Shown in pieces: positions 1-13,219 of a DNA stretch of 64,000 nucleotides (the stretch's first letter is position 1; each line of letters starts with the position of its first letter). Under the pieces are notes generated by a model, which was not told where the DNA came from, made no database searches, and saw only the letters and a list, made by a program, of their open reading frames with translations. A program made the position numbers and the translations under genes. Source of the DNA: Amblyomma americanum. Its lineage: Eukaryota; Arthropoda; Arachnida; Ixodida; Ixodidae. Location: assembly GCF_052857255.1 (NCBI RefSeq), contig NC_135504.1, positions 148,189,690-148,253,689 on the forward strand, in the 5' to 3' direction.

Positions 1-3000
1 AAGTTTTTACGCGTATCACATGGACACATTTAAAACCGATGTGTTCAGATTTAGCTCGTTTCGGTCTAAAACAACTTGTTTCGTTGTATTAAGCACGAAT
101 ACATGCTTTTAGCGCAGTTATAAGAGAAGAAGTTTTGAAGCGTATCACGTGGACACTTGTAAAACCGATGTGTTCAAATCTAGCTCGTTTTGGTCTAAAA
201 CAGCTTGTTTTGTTGTATTAAGCAAGAATACAATGCTTTTCGTGCAGTTATAGGAGAAAAAGTTTTGACGCGTTTCACAGGGACACTTGTAAAACCGATG
301 TGTTCAGATTTAGCTCGTTTTGGTCTAAAACAACTTGTTTCGTTGTATTAAGCACGAATACATGCTTTTCGCGCAGTTATAAGAGAAAAAGTTTTGACGC
401 GTATCACGTGGATACTTGTAAAACCGATGTGTTTAGATATAGCTCGTTTTGGTATAAAACCGCTTGTTTCGTTGTTTTAAGCAAGAATACGTGCTTTTCG
501 CGTAGTTATAGAAGAAAAAGTTTTGACGCGTTTCACAGGGACACATTTAAAACCTATGTGTCTAGATTTAGCTCGTTTCGGTCTAAAACAGCTTGTTTCG
601 TTGTATTAAGCACGAATACATGCTTTTCGCGCAGTTATAAGAGAAAAAGTTTTGACGCCTATCACATGGACACTTGTAAAACCGATGTGTTCAGATCTAG
701 CTCGTTTTGGTCTAAAACAGCTTGTTTCGTTGTATTAAGCAAGAATACGATGCTTTTCGCGCAGTTATAGGAGAAAAAGTTTTGACGCGTATCACGTGGA
801 TACTTGTAAAACCGATGTGTTTAAATATAGCTCGTTTTGGTATAAAACAGCTTGTTTCGTTGTTTTAAGCACGAATACATGCTTTTCGCGTAGTTATAGA
901 AGAAAAAGTTTTGACGCGTATCAGAGGAAAACTTTAAAACCGATGTTTTGTGATTTAGCTCGTTTCGGTCTAAAACAGCTTGTTTCGTTGTATTAAGCAA
1001 GAATACATGCTTTTCGCGCAGTTATAAGAGAAAAAGTTTTGACGCGTGTCACAGGGACACTTGTAAAACCGATGTGTTCAGATTTAGCTCATCTCGGTCT
1101 AAAACAGCTAGTTTCGTTGTATTAAGCACGAATACATGCTTTTCGCGCAGTTATAAGAGAAAAAGTTATGACGCGTATCAGAGGAACACATGTAAAACCG
1201 ATGTGTTGTGATTTAGCTCGTTTCGGACTAAAACAGCTTGTTTCGTTGGATTAAGCACGAATACATGCTTTTCGCGCAGTTATAAGAGAAAAAAGTTTTG
1301 ACGCGTATCACATGGACACATTTAAAACCGATGTGTTCAGATTTAGCTCGTTTCGGTCTAAAACAACTTGTTTCGTTGTATTAAGCACGAATACATGCTT
1401 TTAGCGCAGTTATAAGAGAAGTTTTGAAGCGTATCACATGGACACTTGTAAAACCGATGTGTTCAAATCTAGCTCGTTTTGGTCTAAAACAGCTTGTTTC
1501 GTTGTATTAAGCAAGAATACAATGCTTTTCGTGCAGTTATAGGAGAAAAAGTTTTGACGCGTTTCACAGGGACACTTGTAAAACCGATGTGTTCAGATTT
1601 AGCTCGTTTCGGTCTAAAACAACTTGTTTCGTTGTATTAAGCACGAATACATGCTTTTCGCGCAGTTATAAGAGAAAAGGTTTTAACGCGTATCACGTGG
1701 ATACTTGTAAAACCGATGTGTTTAGATATAGCTCGTTTTGGTATAAAACCGCTTGTTTCGTTGTTTTAAGCAAGAATACGTGCTTTTCGCGTAGTTATAG
1801 AAGAAAAAGTTTTGACGCGTTTCACAGGGACACATTTAAAACCGATGTGTCTAGATTTAGCTCGTTTCGGTCTAAAACAGCTTGTTTCGTTGTATTAAGC
1901 ACGAATACATGCTTTTCGCGCAGTTATAAGAGAAAACGTTTTGACGCCTATCACATGGACACTTGTAAAACCGATGTGTTCAGATCTAGCTCGTTTTGGT
2001 CTAAAACAGCTTGTTTCGTTGTATTAAGCAAGAATACAATGCTTTTCGCGCAGTTATAGGAGAAAAAGTTTTGACGCGTATCACGTGGATACTTGTAAAT
2101 CCGATGTGTTTAGATATAGCTCGTTTTGGTATAAAACAGCTTGTTTCGTTGTTTTAAGCACGAATACATGCTTTTCGCGTAGTTATAGAAGAAAAAGTTT
2201 TGACGCGTATCAGAGGAAAACTTTAAAACCGATGTTTTGTGATTTAGCTCGTTTCGGTCTAAAACAGCTTGTTTCGTTGTATTAAGCAAGAATACATGCT
2301 TTTCGCGCAGTTATAAGAGAAAAAGTTTTGACGCGTGTCACAGGGACACTTGTAAAACCGATGTGTTCAGATTAACCTCGTTCGGACTAAAACAGCTTGT
2401 TTCGTTGGATTAAGCACGAATACATGCTGTTCGCGCAGTTATAAGAGAAAACGTTTTGACGCGTGTCACAGGGACACTTGTAAAACCGATGTGTTCAGAT
2501 TTAGCTCATCTCGGTCTAAAACAGCTAGTTTCGTTGTATTAAGCACGAATACATGCTTTTCGCGCAGTTATAAGAGAAAAAGTTATGACGCGTATCAGAG
2601 GAACACATGTAAAACCGATGTGTTGTGATTTAGCTCGTTTCGGACTAAAACAGCTTGTTTCGTTGGATTAAGCACAAATACATGCTTTTCGCGCAGTTAT
2701 AAGAGAAAAAAGTTTTGACGCGTATCACATGGACACATTTAAAACCGATGTGTTCAGATTTAGCTCGTTTCGGTCTAAAACAACTTGTTTCGTTGTATTA
2801 AGCACGAATACATGCTTTTAGCGCAGTTATAAGAGAAGAAGTTTTGAAGCGTATCACATGGACACTTGTAAAACCGATGTGTTCAAATCTAGCTCGTTTT
2901 GGTCTAAAACAGCTTGTTTCGTTGTATTAAGCAAGAATACAATGCTTTTCGTGCAGTTATAGGAGAAAAAGTTTTGACGCGTTTCACAGAGACACTTGTA

Positions 3001-3480
3001 AAACCGATGTGTTCAGATTTAGCTCGTTTTGGTCTAAAACAACTTGTTTCGTTGTATTAAGCACGAATACATGCTTTTCGTGCAGTTATAAGAGAAAAAG
3101 TTTTGACGCGTATCACGTGGATACTTGTAAAACCGATGTGTTTAGATATAGCTCGTTTTGGTATAAAACCGCTTGTTTCGTTGTTTTAAGCAAGAATACG
3201 TGCTTTTCGCGTAGTTATAGAAGAAAAAGTTTTGACGCGTTTCACAGGGACACATTTAAAACCGATGTGTCTAGATTTAGCTCGTTTCGGTCTAAAACAG
3301 CTTGTTTCGTTGTATTAAGCACGAATACATGCTTTTCGCGCAGTTATAAGAGAAAAAGTTTTGACGCCTATCACATGGACACTTGTAAAACCGATGTGTT
3401 CAGATCTAGCTCGTTTTGGTCTAAAACAGCTTGTTTCGTTGTATTAAGCAAGAATACAATGCTTTTCGTGCAGTTATAGG
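1..3480. repeat. higher-order repeat, ~1.42 kb unit (11 monomers)
   Basis: Blocks of ordered monomer types recur with a period of about 1,419-1,420 bp (11 x 129): the segment starting at 300 recurs at 1,589 (one monomer short) and at 3,009. The unit includes a monomer with the marker CAGATTAACCTCGTTCGG (2,368). The start of the window recurs at 5,673, shift 5,672, so the same family resumes after 5.67 kb. Confidence 0.8.
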
Positions 3481-5672
3481 AGAAAAAGTTTTGACGCGTT
3501 TCACAGGGACACTTGTAAAACCGATGTGTTCAGATTTAGCTCGTTTTGGTATAAAACCGCTTGTTTCGTTGTTTTAAGCAAGAATACGTGCTTTTCGCGT
3601 AGTTATAGAAGAAAAAGTTTTGACGCGTTCACAGGGACACTTGTAAAACCGATGGTTCAGATTTAGCTCGTTTCGGTCTAAAACAGCTTGTTTTGTTGTA
3701 TTAAGCAAGAATACATGCTTTTCGCGCAGTTATAAGAGAAAAAGTTTTGACGCGTTTCACAGGGACACTTGTAAAACCGATGTGTTCAGATTTAGCTCGT
3801 TTCGGTCTAAAACAACTTGTTTCGTTGTATTAAGCATGAATACATGCTTTTAGCGCAGTTATAAAAGAAGAAGTTTTGACGCGTATCACATGGACACTTG
3901 TAAAACCGATGTGTTCAGATCTAGCTCGTTTTGGTCTAAAACAGCTTGTTTCGTTGTATTAAGCACGAATACATGCTTTTCGCGCTGTTATAAGAGAAAA
4001 AGTTTTGACGCGTATCAGAGGAAGACTTGTAAAACCGATGTGTTTAGATCTAGCTCGTTTCTTTCTAAAACAGCTTGTTTCGTTGTATTAAGCACGAATA
4101 CATGCTCTTAGCGCAGTTATAAGAGAAAAAGTTTCGACGCGTATCACATGGACACTTGTAAAACCGATGTGTTCAGATCTAGCTCATCTCGGTCTAAAAC
4201 AGCTAGTTTCGTTGTATTAAGCAAGAATACATGCTTTTCGCGCAGTTATAAGAGAAAAAGTTCTGACGCGTATTAGAGGGACTTGTAAAACCGATGTGTT
4301 CAGATTTAGCTCATCTCGGTCTAAAACAGCTTGTTTCGTTGTATTAAGCACGAATACATGCTTTTCGCGCAGTTATAAGAGAAAAAGTTTTGACGCGTAT
4401 CACGTGGATACTTGTAAAACCGATGTGTTTAGATATAGCTCGTTTTGGTATAAAACCGCTTGTTTCGTTGTTTTAAGCAAGAATACGTGCTTTTCGCGTA
4501 GTTATAGAAGAAAAAGTTTTGACGCGTTCACAGGGACACTTGTAAAACCGATGGTTCAGATTTAGCTCGTTTAGGTCTAAAACAGCTTGTTTCGTTGTAT
4601 TAAGCACGAATACATGCTTTTAGCGCAGTTATAAGAGAAAAAGTTTTGACGCGTATCACATGGACACTTGTAAAACCGATGTGTTCAGATCTAGCTCATC
4701 TCGGTCTAAAACAGCTTGTTTCGTTGTATTAAGCACGAATACATGCTTTTCGCGCAGTTATAAGAGAAAAAGTTTTGACGCGTGTCACAGGGACACTTGT
4801 AAAACCGATGTGTTCAGATTTAGCTCATCTCGGTCTAAAACAGCTAGTTTCGTTGTATTAAGCACGAATACATGCTTTTCGCGCAGTTATATGAGAAAAA
4901 GTTTTGACGCGTATCAGAGGAACACATGTAAAACCGATGTGTTGTGATTTAGCTCGTTTCGGTCTAAAACAGCTTGTTTCGTTGTATTAAGCACGAATGC
5001 ATGCTTTTCGCGCAGTTATAAGAGAAAACGTTTTGACGCGTATCACATGGACACTTCTAAAACCGATGTGTTCAGATCTTGCTCGTTTTGGTCTAAAACA
5101 GCTTGTTTTGTTGTATTAAGCAAGAATACATGCTTTTCGCGCAGTTATAAGAGAAAAAGTTTTGACGCGTTTCACAGGGACACTTGTAAAACCGATGTGT
5201 TCAGATTTAGCTCGTTTCGGTCTAAAACAACTTGTTTCGTTGTATTAAGCAAGAATACGTGCTTTTCGCGAAGTTATAAGAGAAAAAGTTTTGACGCGTA
5301 TCACGTGGATACTTGTAAAACCGATGTGTTTAGATATAGCTTGTTTTGGTATAAAACAGCTTGTTTCGTTGTTTTAAGCACGAATACGTGCTTTTCGCGT
5401 AGTTATAGAAGAAAAAGTTTTGACGCGTATCAGAGGAAAACTTTAAAACCGATGTTTTGTGATTTAGCTCGTTTCGGTTAAAAACAGCTTGTTTCGTTGT
5501 ATTAAGCAAGAATACATGCTTTTCGCGCAGTTATAAGAGAAAAAGTTTTGATGGGTTCCACAGGGACACTTGTAAAACCGATGTGTTCAGATTTACCTCG
5601 TTTCGGACTAAAACAGCTTGTTTCGTTGGATTAAGCACGAATACATGCTTTTCGCGCAGTTATAAGAGAAAA
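3481..5672. repeat. satellite, irregular monomer order
   Basis: Satellite monomers only, no gene seen. Monomer order does not follow the neighbouring 1.42 kb unit. It contains the first copy of a recurring block that begins with the variant GGACACTTCTAAAACC and TCTTGCTCG (5,047). This block recurs at about 10,229, 26,784, 28,970, 39,318 and 42,647, so it links otherwise different parts of the array. Confidence 0.75.
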
Positions 5673-6798
5673 AAGTTTTTACGCGTATCACATGGACACA
5701 TTTAAAACCGATGTGTTCAGATTTAGCTCGTTTCGGTCTAAAACAACTTGTTTCGTTGTATTAAGCACGAATACATGCTTTTAGCGCAGTTATAAGAGAA
5801 GAAGTTTTGAAGCGTATCACATAGACACTTGTAAAACCGATGTGTTCAAATCTAGCTCGTTTTGGTCTAAAACAGCTTGTTTCGGTGTATTAAGCAAGAA
5901 TACAATGCTTTTCGTGCAGTTATAGGAGAAAAAGTTTTGACGCGTTTCACAGGGACACTTGTAAAACCGATGTGTTCAGATTTAGCTCGTTTTGGTCTAA
6001 AACAACTTGTTTCGTTGTATTAAGCACGAATACATGCTTTTCGCGCAGTTATAAGAGAAAACGTTTTGACGCGTATCACGTGGATACTTGTAAAACCGAT
6101 GTGTTTAGATATAGCTCGTTTTGGTATAAAACAGCTTGTTTCGTTGTTTTAAGCACGAATACATGCTTTTCGCGTAGTTATAGAAGAAAAAGTTTTGACG
6201 CGTATCAGAGGAAAACTTTAAAACCGATGTTTTGTGATTTAGCTCGTTTCGGTCTAAAACAGCTTGTTTCGTTGTATTAAGCAAGAATACATGCTTTTCG
6301 CGCAGTTATAAGAGAAAAAGTTTTGACGCGTGTCACAGGGACACTTGTAAAACCGATGTGTTCAGATTAACCTCGTTCGGACTAAAACAGCTTGTTTCGT
6401 TGGATTAATCACGAATACATGCTGTTCGCGCAGTTATAAGAGAAAACGTTTTGACGCGTGTCACAGGGACACTTGTAAAACCGATGTGTTCAGATTTAGC
6501 TCATCTCGGTCTAAAACAGCTAGTTTCGTTGTATTAAGCACGAATACATGCTTTTCGCGCAGTTATAAGAGAAAAAGTTATGACGCGTATCAGAGGAACA
6601 CATGTAAAACCGATGTGTTGTGATTTAGCTCGTTTCGGACTAAAACAGCTTGTTTCGTTGGATTAAGCACGAATACATGCTTTTCGCGCAGTTATAAGAG
6701 AAAAAAGTTTTGACGCGTATCACATGGACACATTTAAAACCGATGTGTTCAGATTTAGCTCGTTTCGGTCTAAAACAACTTGTTTCGTTGTATTAAGC

Positions 6799-6808
6799 AC
6801 GAATACAT
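6799..6808 (+). repeat. target site duplication, left (hairpin insertion 1)
   Basis: ACGAATACAT, satellite sequence, repeated at 6,954-6,963 on the other side of the insertion. An uninterrupted monomer contains it once. Confidence 0.85.
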
Positions 6809-6923
6809 CTTGAACAAACAGCGCGAACAAAGACGAGCACAAAAGACAAGAAGGCGAACGACACGTGTCGTTCGCCTTCTTGTCTTTTGTGCTCGTCTTT
6901 GTTCGCGCTGTTTGTTCAAGATG
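6806..6923. repeat. perfect 118-bp palindrome
   Basis: Two 59-nt arms meet without a spacer at CACGTG (centre between 6,864 and 6,865). I checked the arms base by base and found no mismatch. The outer three bases overlap the left target duplication. A single strand would fold into a long hairpin; the absence of divergence between arms suggests recent formation or gene conversion. Confidence 0.95.
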
Positions 6924-6953
6924 CTTAACCAACTAGCCCGCCAAAACGTGTTA
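6809..6953 (+). mobile_element. 145-bp hairpin insertion (PLE leader fragment)
   Basis: A 145-bp non-satellite insertion inside a monomer. It consists of a perfect palindrome whose right arm ends in ATG (6,921-6,923), followed by a 30-bp tail. Reading from that ATG gives eleven codons, MLNQLARQNVL, closely matching the start of the full PLE protein in this window (MNQLARQ). The tail shares AACCAACTAGCCCGCCAA with the PLE start, and the arm shares GTTCGCGCTG with the sequence just before the PLE start. It is flanked by 10-bp direct repeats of satellite, as expected of target-primed retrotransposition. It carries no complete gene and is interpreted as a 5' leader fragment of a related PLE or a non-autonomous relative. 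Confidence 0.8.
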
Positions 6954-6963
6954 ACGAATACAT
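6954..6963 (+). repeat. target site duplication, right (hairpin insertion 1)
   Basis: Second copy of ACGAATACAT, after which the satellite monomer continues (GCTTTTAGCG). Confidence 0.85.
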
Positions 6964-9400
6964 GCTTTTAGCGCAGTTATAAGAGAAGAAGTTTTGAAGC
7001 GTATCACATGGACACTTGTAAAACCGATGTGTTCAAATCTAGCTCGTTTTGGTCTAAAACAGCTTGTTTCGTTGTATTAAGCAAGAATACAATGCTTTTC
7101 GTGCAGTTATAGGAGAAAAAGTTTTGACGCGTTTCACAGGGACACTTGTAAAACCGATGTGTTCAGATTTAGCTCGTTTTGGTCTAAAACAACTTGTTTC
7201 GTTGTATTAAGCACGAATACATGCTTTTCGCGCAGTTATAAGAGAAAAGGTTTTGACGCGTATCACGTGGATACTTGTAAAACCGATGTGTTTAGATATA
7301 GCTCGTTTTGGTATAAAACCGCTTGTTTCGTTGTTTTAAGCAAGAATACGTGCTTTTCGCGTAGTTATAGAAGAAAAAGTTTTGACGCGTTTCACAGGGA
7401 CACATTTAAAACCGATGTGTCTAGATTTAGCTCGTTTCGGTCTAAAACAGCTTGTTTCGTTGTATTAAGCACGAATACATGCTTTTCGCGCAGTTATAAG
7501 AGAAAAAGTTTTGACGCCTATCACATGGACACTTGTAAAACCGATGTGTTCAGATCTAGCTCGTTTTGGTCTAAAACAACTTGTTTCGTTGTATTAAGCA
7601 AGAATACAATGCTTTTCGCGCAGTTATAGGAGAAAAAGTTTTGACGCGTATCACGTGGATACTTGTAAAACCGATGTGTTTAGATATAGCTCGTTTTGGT
7701 ATAAAACAGCTTGTTTCGTTGTTTTAAGCACGAATACATGCTTTTCGCGTAGTTATAGAAGAAAAGTTTTGACGCGTATCAGAGGAAAACTTTAAAACCG
7801 ATGTTTTGTGATTTAGCTCGTTTCGGTCTAAAACAGCTTGTTTCGTTGTATTAAGCAAGAATACATGCTTTTCGCGCAGTTATAAGAGAAAAAGTTTTGA
7901 CGCGTGTCACAGGGACACTTGTAAAACCGATGTGTTCAGATTAACCTCGTTCGGACTAAAACAGCTTGTTTCGTTGGATTAAGCACGAATACATGCTGTT
8001 CGCGCAGTTATAAGAGAAAACGTTTTGACGCGTGTCACAGGGACACTTGTAAAACCGATGTGTTCAGATTTAGCTCATCTCGGTCTAAAACAGCTAGTTT
8101 CGTTGTATTAGGCACGAATACATGCTTTTCGCGCAGTTATAAGAGAAAAAGTTATGACGCGTATCAGAGGAACACATGTAAAACCGATGTGTTGTGATTT
8201 AGCTCGTTTCGGACTAAAACAGCTTGTTTCGTTGGATTAAGCACGAATACATGCTTTTCGCGCAGTTATAAGAGAAAAAAGTTTTGACGCGTATCACATG
8301 GACACATTTAAAACCGATGTGTTCAGATTTAGCTCGTTTCGGTCTAAAACAACTTGTTTCGTTGTATTAAGCACGAATACATGCTTTTAGCGCAGTTATA
8401 AGAGAAGAAGTTTTGAAGCGTATCACATGGACACTTGTAAAACCGATGTGTTCAAATCTAGCTCGTTTTGGTCTAAAACAGCTTGTTTCGTTGTATTAAG
8501 CAAGAATACAATGCTTTTCGTGCAGTTATAGGAGAAAAAGTTTTGACGCGTTTCACAGAGACACTTGTAAAACCGATGTGTTCAGATTTAGCTCGTTTTG
8601 GTCTAAAACAACTTGTTTCGTTGTATTAAGCACGAATACATGCTTTTCGTGCAGTTATAAGAGAAAAAGTTTTGACGCGTATCACGTGGATACTTGTAAA
8701 ACCGATGTGTTCAGATCTAGCTCGTTTTGGTCTAAAACAGCTTGTTTCGTTGTATTAAGCAAGAATACAATGCTTTTCGCGCAGTTATAGGAGAAAAAGT
8801 TTTGACGCGTATCACGTGGATACTTGTAAAACCGATGTGTTTAGATATAGCTCGTTTTGGTATAAAACAGCTTGTTTCGTTGTTTTAAGCACGAATACAT
8901 GCTTTTCGCGTAGTTATAGAAGAAAAAGTTTTGACGCGTATCAGAGGAAAACTTTAAAACCGATGTTTTGTGATTTAGCTCGTTTCGGTCTAAAACAGCT
9001 TGTTTCGTTGTATTAAGCAAGAATACATGCTTTTCGCGCAGTTATAAGAGAAAAAGTTTTGACGCGTGTCACAGGGACACTTGTAAAACCGATGTGTTCA
9101 GATTAACCTCGTTCGGACTAAAACAGCTTGTTTCGTTGGATTAAGCACGAATACATGCTGTTCGCGCAGTTATAAGAGAAAACGTTTTGACGCGTGTCAC
9201 AGGGACACTTGTAAAACCGATGTGTTCAGATTTAGCTCATCTCGGTCTAAAACAGCTAGTTTCGTTGTATTAAGCACGAATACATGCTTTTCGCGCAGTT
9301 ATAAGAGAAAAAGTTATGACGCGTATCAGAGGAACACATGTAAAACCGATGTGTTGTGATTTAGCTCGTTTCGGTCTAAAACAGCTTGTTTCGTTGTATT

Positions 9401-12400
9401 AAGCACGAATACATGCTTTTCGCGCAGTTATAAGAGAAAAAGTTTTGACGCATGTCACAGGGACACTTGTAAAACCGGTGTTCAGATTTACCTCGTTTCG
9501 GACTAAAACAGCTTGTTTCGTTGTATTAAGCACGAATACATGCTTGTCGCGCAGTTATAAGAGAAAAAGTTTTGACGCGTATCAGAGGAACACTTGTAAA
9601 ACCGATGTGTTGTGATTTAGCTCCCTTCGGTCTAAAACAGCTTGTTTCGTTGTATTAAGCACGAATACATGCTTTTCGCGCAGTTATAGAAGAAAACGTT
9701 TTGACGCCTATTAGAGGGACACTTGTAAAACCGATGTGTTCAGATCTAGCTCATCTCGGTCTAAAACAGCTAGTTTCGTTGTATTAAGCAAGAATACATG
9801 CTTTTCGCGCAGTTATAAGAGAAAAAGTTCTGACGCGTATTAGAGGGACTTGTAAAACCGATGTGTTCAGATTTAGCTCATCTCGGTCTAAAACAGCTTG
9901 TTTCGTTGTATTAAGCACGAATACATGCTTTTCGCGCAGTTATAAGAGAAAAAGTTTTGACGCGTATCACGTGGATACTTGTAAAACCGATGTGTTTAGA
10001 TATAGCTCGTTTTGGTATAAAACCGCTTGTTTCGTTGTTTTAAGCAAGAATACGTGCTTTTCGCGTAGTTATAGAAGAAAAAGTTTTGACGCGTATCAGA
10101 GGAACACATGTAAAACCGATGTGTTGTGATTTAGCTCGTTTCGGTCTAAAACAGCTTGTTTCGTTGTATTAAGCACGAATGCATGCTTTTCGCGCAGTTA
10201 TAAGAGAAAAAGTTTTGACGCGTATCACATGGACACTTCTAAAACCGATGTGTTCAGATCTTGCTCGTTTTGGTATAAAACAGCTTGTTTTGTTGTATTA
10301 AGCACAAATAGATGCTTTTCGCGCAGTTATAAGAGAAAAAGTTTTGACGCGTATCACATGGACACATTTAAAACCGATGTGTTCAGATTTAGCTCGTTTC
10401 GGTCTGAAACAGCTTGTTTCGTTGTATTAAGCAAGAATACATGCTTTACGCGCAGTTATAAGAGAAAAAGTTTTGACGCGTTTCACAGGGACACTTGTAA
10501 AACCGATGTGTTCAGATTTAGTTTGTTTCGGTCTAAAACAACTTGTTCCGTTGTATTAAGCACGAATACGTGCTTTTCGCGCAGTTATAAGAGAAAAAGT
10601 TTTGACGCGTATCACGTGGATACTTGTAAAACCGATGTGTTTAGATATAGCTTGTTTTGGTATAAAACAGCTTGTTTCGTTGTTTTAAGCACGAATACGT
10701 GCTTTTCGCGCAGTTATAAAAGAAAAAGTTTTGACGCGTATCAGAGGAAAACTTTAAAAACCGATGTTTTGTGATTTAGCTCGTTTCGGTTAAAAACAGC
10801 TTGTTTCGTTGTATTAAGCAAGAATACCTGCTTTTCGCGCAGTTATAAGAGAAAAAGTTTTGACGGGTGCCACAGGGACACTTGTAAAACCGATGTGTTC
10901 AGATTTACCTCGTTTCGGACTAAAACAGCTTGTTTCGTTGGATTAAGCACGAATACATGCTTTTCGCGCAGTTATAAGAGAAAAAAGTTTTGACGCGTAT
11001 CACATGGACACATTTAAAACCGATGTGTTCAGATTTAGCTCGTTTCGGTCTAAAACAACTTGTTTCGTTGTATTAAGCACGAATACATGCTTTTAGCGCA
11101 GTTATAAGAGAAGAAGTTTTGAAGCGTATCACATGGACACTTGTAAAACCGATGTGTTCAGATCTAGCTCGTTTTGGTCTAAAACAGCTTGTTTCGTTGT
11201 ATTAAGAACGAATACATGCTTTTCGCGCAGTTATAAGAGAAAAAGTTTTGACGCGTATCAGAGGAAGACTTGTAAAACCGATGTGTTCAGATCTAGCTCG
11301 TTTCGGTCTAAAACAGCTTGTTTCGTTGTATTAAGCACGAATACATGCTCTTTGCGCAGTTATAAGAGAAAAAGTTTCGACGCGTATCACATGGACACTT
11401 GTAAAACCGATGTGTTCAAATCTAGCTCGTTTTGGTCTAAAACAGCTTGTTTCGTTGTATTAAGCAAGAATACAATGCTTTTCGTGCAGTTATAGCAGAA
11501 AAAGTTTTGACGCGTTTCACAGGGACAATTGTAAAACCGATGTGTTCAGATTTAGCTCGTTTCGGTCTAAAACAGCTTGTTTCGTTGTATTAAGCACGAA
11601 TACATGCTTTTCGCGCAGTTATAAGAGAAAAAGTTTTGACGCCTATCACATGGACACTTGTAAAACCGATGTGTTCAGATCTAGCTCGTTTTGGTCTAAA
11701 ACAGCTTGTTTCGTTGTATTAAGCAAGAATACAATGCTTTTCGCGCAGTTATAAGAGAAAAAGTTTTGACGCGTTTCACAGGGACACTTGTAAAACCGAT
11801 GTGTTCAGATTTAGCTCGTTTCGGTCTAAAACAACTTGTTTCGTTGTATTAAGCACGAATACATGCTTTTCGCGCAGTTATAGGAGAAAAAGTTTTGACG
11901 CGTATCACGTGGATACTTGTAAAACCGATGTGTTTAGATATAGCTCGTTTTAGTATAAAACAGCTTGTTTCGTTGTTTTAAGCACGAATACGTGCTTTTC
12001 GCGTAGTTATAGAAGAAAAAGTTTTGACGCGTATCAGAGGAAAACTTTAAAACCGATGTTTTGTGATTTAGCTCGTTTCGGTCTAAAACAGCTTGTTTCG
12101 TTGTATTAAGCAAGAATACATGCTTTTCGCGCAGTTATAAGAGAAAAAGTTTTGACGCGTGTCACAGGGACACTTGTAAAACCGATGTGTTCAGATTAAC
12201 CTCGTTCGGACTAAAACAGCTTGTTTCGTTCGATTAAGCACGAATACATGCTGTTCGCGCAGTTATAAGAGAAAACGTTTTGACGCGTGTCACAGGGACA
12301 CTTGTAAAACCGATGTGTTCAGATTTAGCTCATCTCGGTCTAAAACAGCTAGTTTCGTTGTATTAAGCACGAATACATGCTTTTCGCGCAGTTATAAGAG

Positions 12401-13219
12401 AAAAAGTTATGACGCGTATCAGAGGAACACATGTAAAACCGATGTGTTGTGATTTAGCTCGTTTCGGTCTAAAACAGCTTGTTTCGTTGTATTAAGCACG
12501 AATACATGCTCTTTGCGCAGTTATAAGAGAAAAAGTTTCGACGCGTATCACATGGACACTTGTAAAACCGATGTGTTCAAATCTAGCTCGTTTTGGTCTA
12601 AAACAGCTTGTTTCGTTGTATTAAGCAAGAATACAATGCTTTTCGTGCAGTTATAGGAGAAAAAGTTTTGACGCGTTTCACAGGGACACTTGTAAAACCG
12701 ATGTGTTCAGGTTTAGCTCGTTTCGGTCTAAAACAACTTGTTTCGTTGTATTAAGCACGAATACATGCTTTTCGCGCAGTTATAAGAGAAAAAGTTTTGA
12801 CGCGTATCACGTGGATACTTGTAAAACCGATGTGTTTAGATATAGCTCGTTTTGGTATAAAACCGCTTGTTTCGTTGTTTTAAGCAAGAATACGTGCTTT
12901 TCGCGTAGTTATAGAAGAAAAAGTTTTGACGCGTTTCACAGGGACACATTTAAAACCGATGTGTCTAGATTTAGCTCGTTTCGGTCTAAAACAGCTTGTT
13001 TCGTTGTATTAAGCACGAATACATGCTTTTCGCGCAGTTATAAGAGAAAAAGTTTTGACGCCTATCACATGGACACTTGTAAAACCGATGTGTTCAGATC
13101 TAGCTCGTTTTGGTCTAAAACAGCTTGTTTCGTTGTATTAAGCAAGAATACAATGCTTTTCGCGCAGTTATAAGAGAAAAAGTTTTGATGCGTTTCACAG
13201 GGACACTTGTAAAACCGAT
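9401..13219. repeat. satellite, mixed monomer blocks
   Basis: Satellite only, no gene. Includes a second copy of the GGACACTTCTAAAACC block (10,229) and further CAGATTAACC-marked monomers at 12,191 and, just beyond, 13,611 (1,420 bp apart), so part follows the 1.42 kb unit. The block starting at 12,703 recurs at 18,905. Confidence 0.7.

Larger units (their letters stand above)
5673..9400. repeat. higher-order repeat, ~1.42 kb unit, second run
   Basis: Resumption of the 11-monomer unit. The marker CAGATTAACCTCGTTCGG lies at 6,363, 7,937 and 9,099. The first interval is 1,574 bp, which equals 1,419 plus the 155 bp contributed by the hairpin insertion and its target duplication. The second interval is 1,162 bp, two monomers shorter. 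The segment starting at 7,159 recurs at 8,578 (1,419 bp). Confidence 0.8.

Noticed and set aside
6806..6923. MITE or DNA transposon with terminal inverted repeats
   Set aside because: The arms meet at or near the centre with no internal body, and the tail with the NQLA coding stub lies outside the inverted repeat. Target duplications differ in length (10 and 12 bp), which fits retrotransposition better than a cut-and-paste transposase.
6720..6971. Small open frames across the first palindrome
   Set aside because: They exist on both strands only because the palindrome reads the same both ways. The recognisable coding piece is just the eleven-codon PLE stub.
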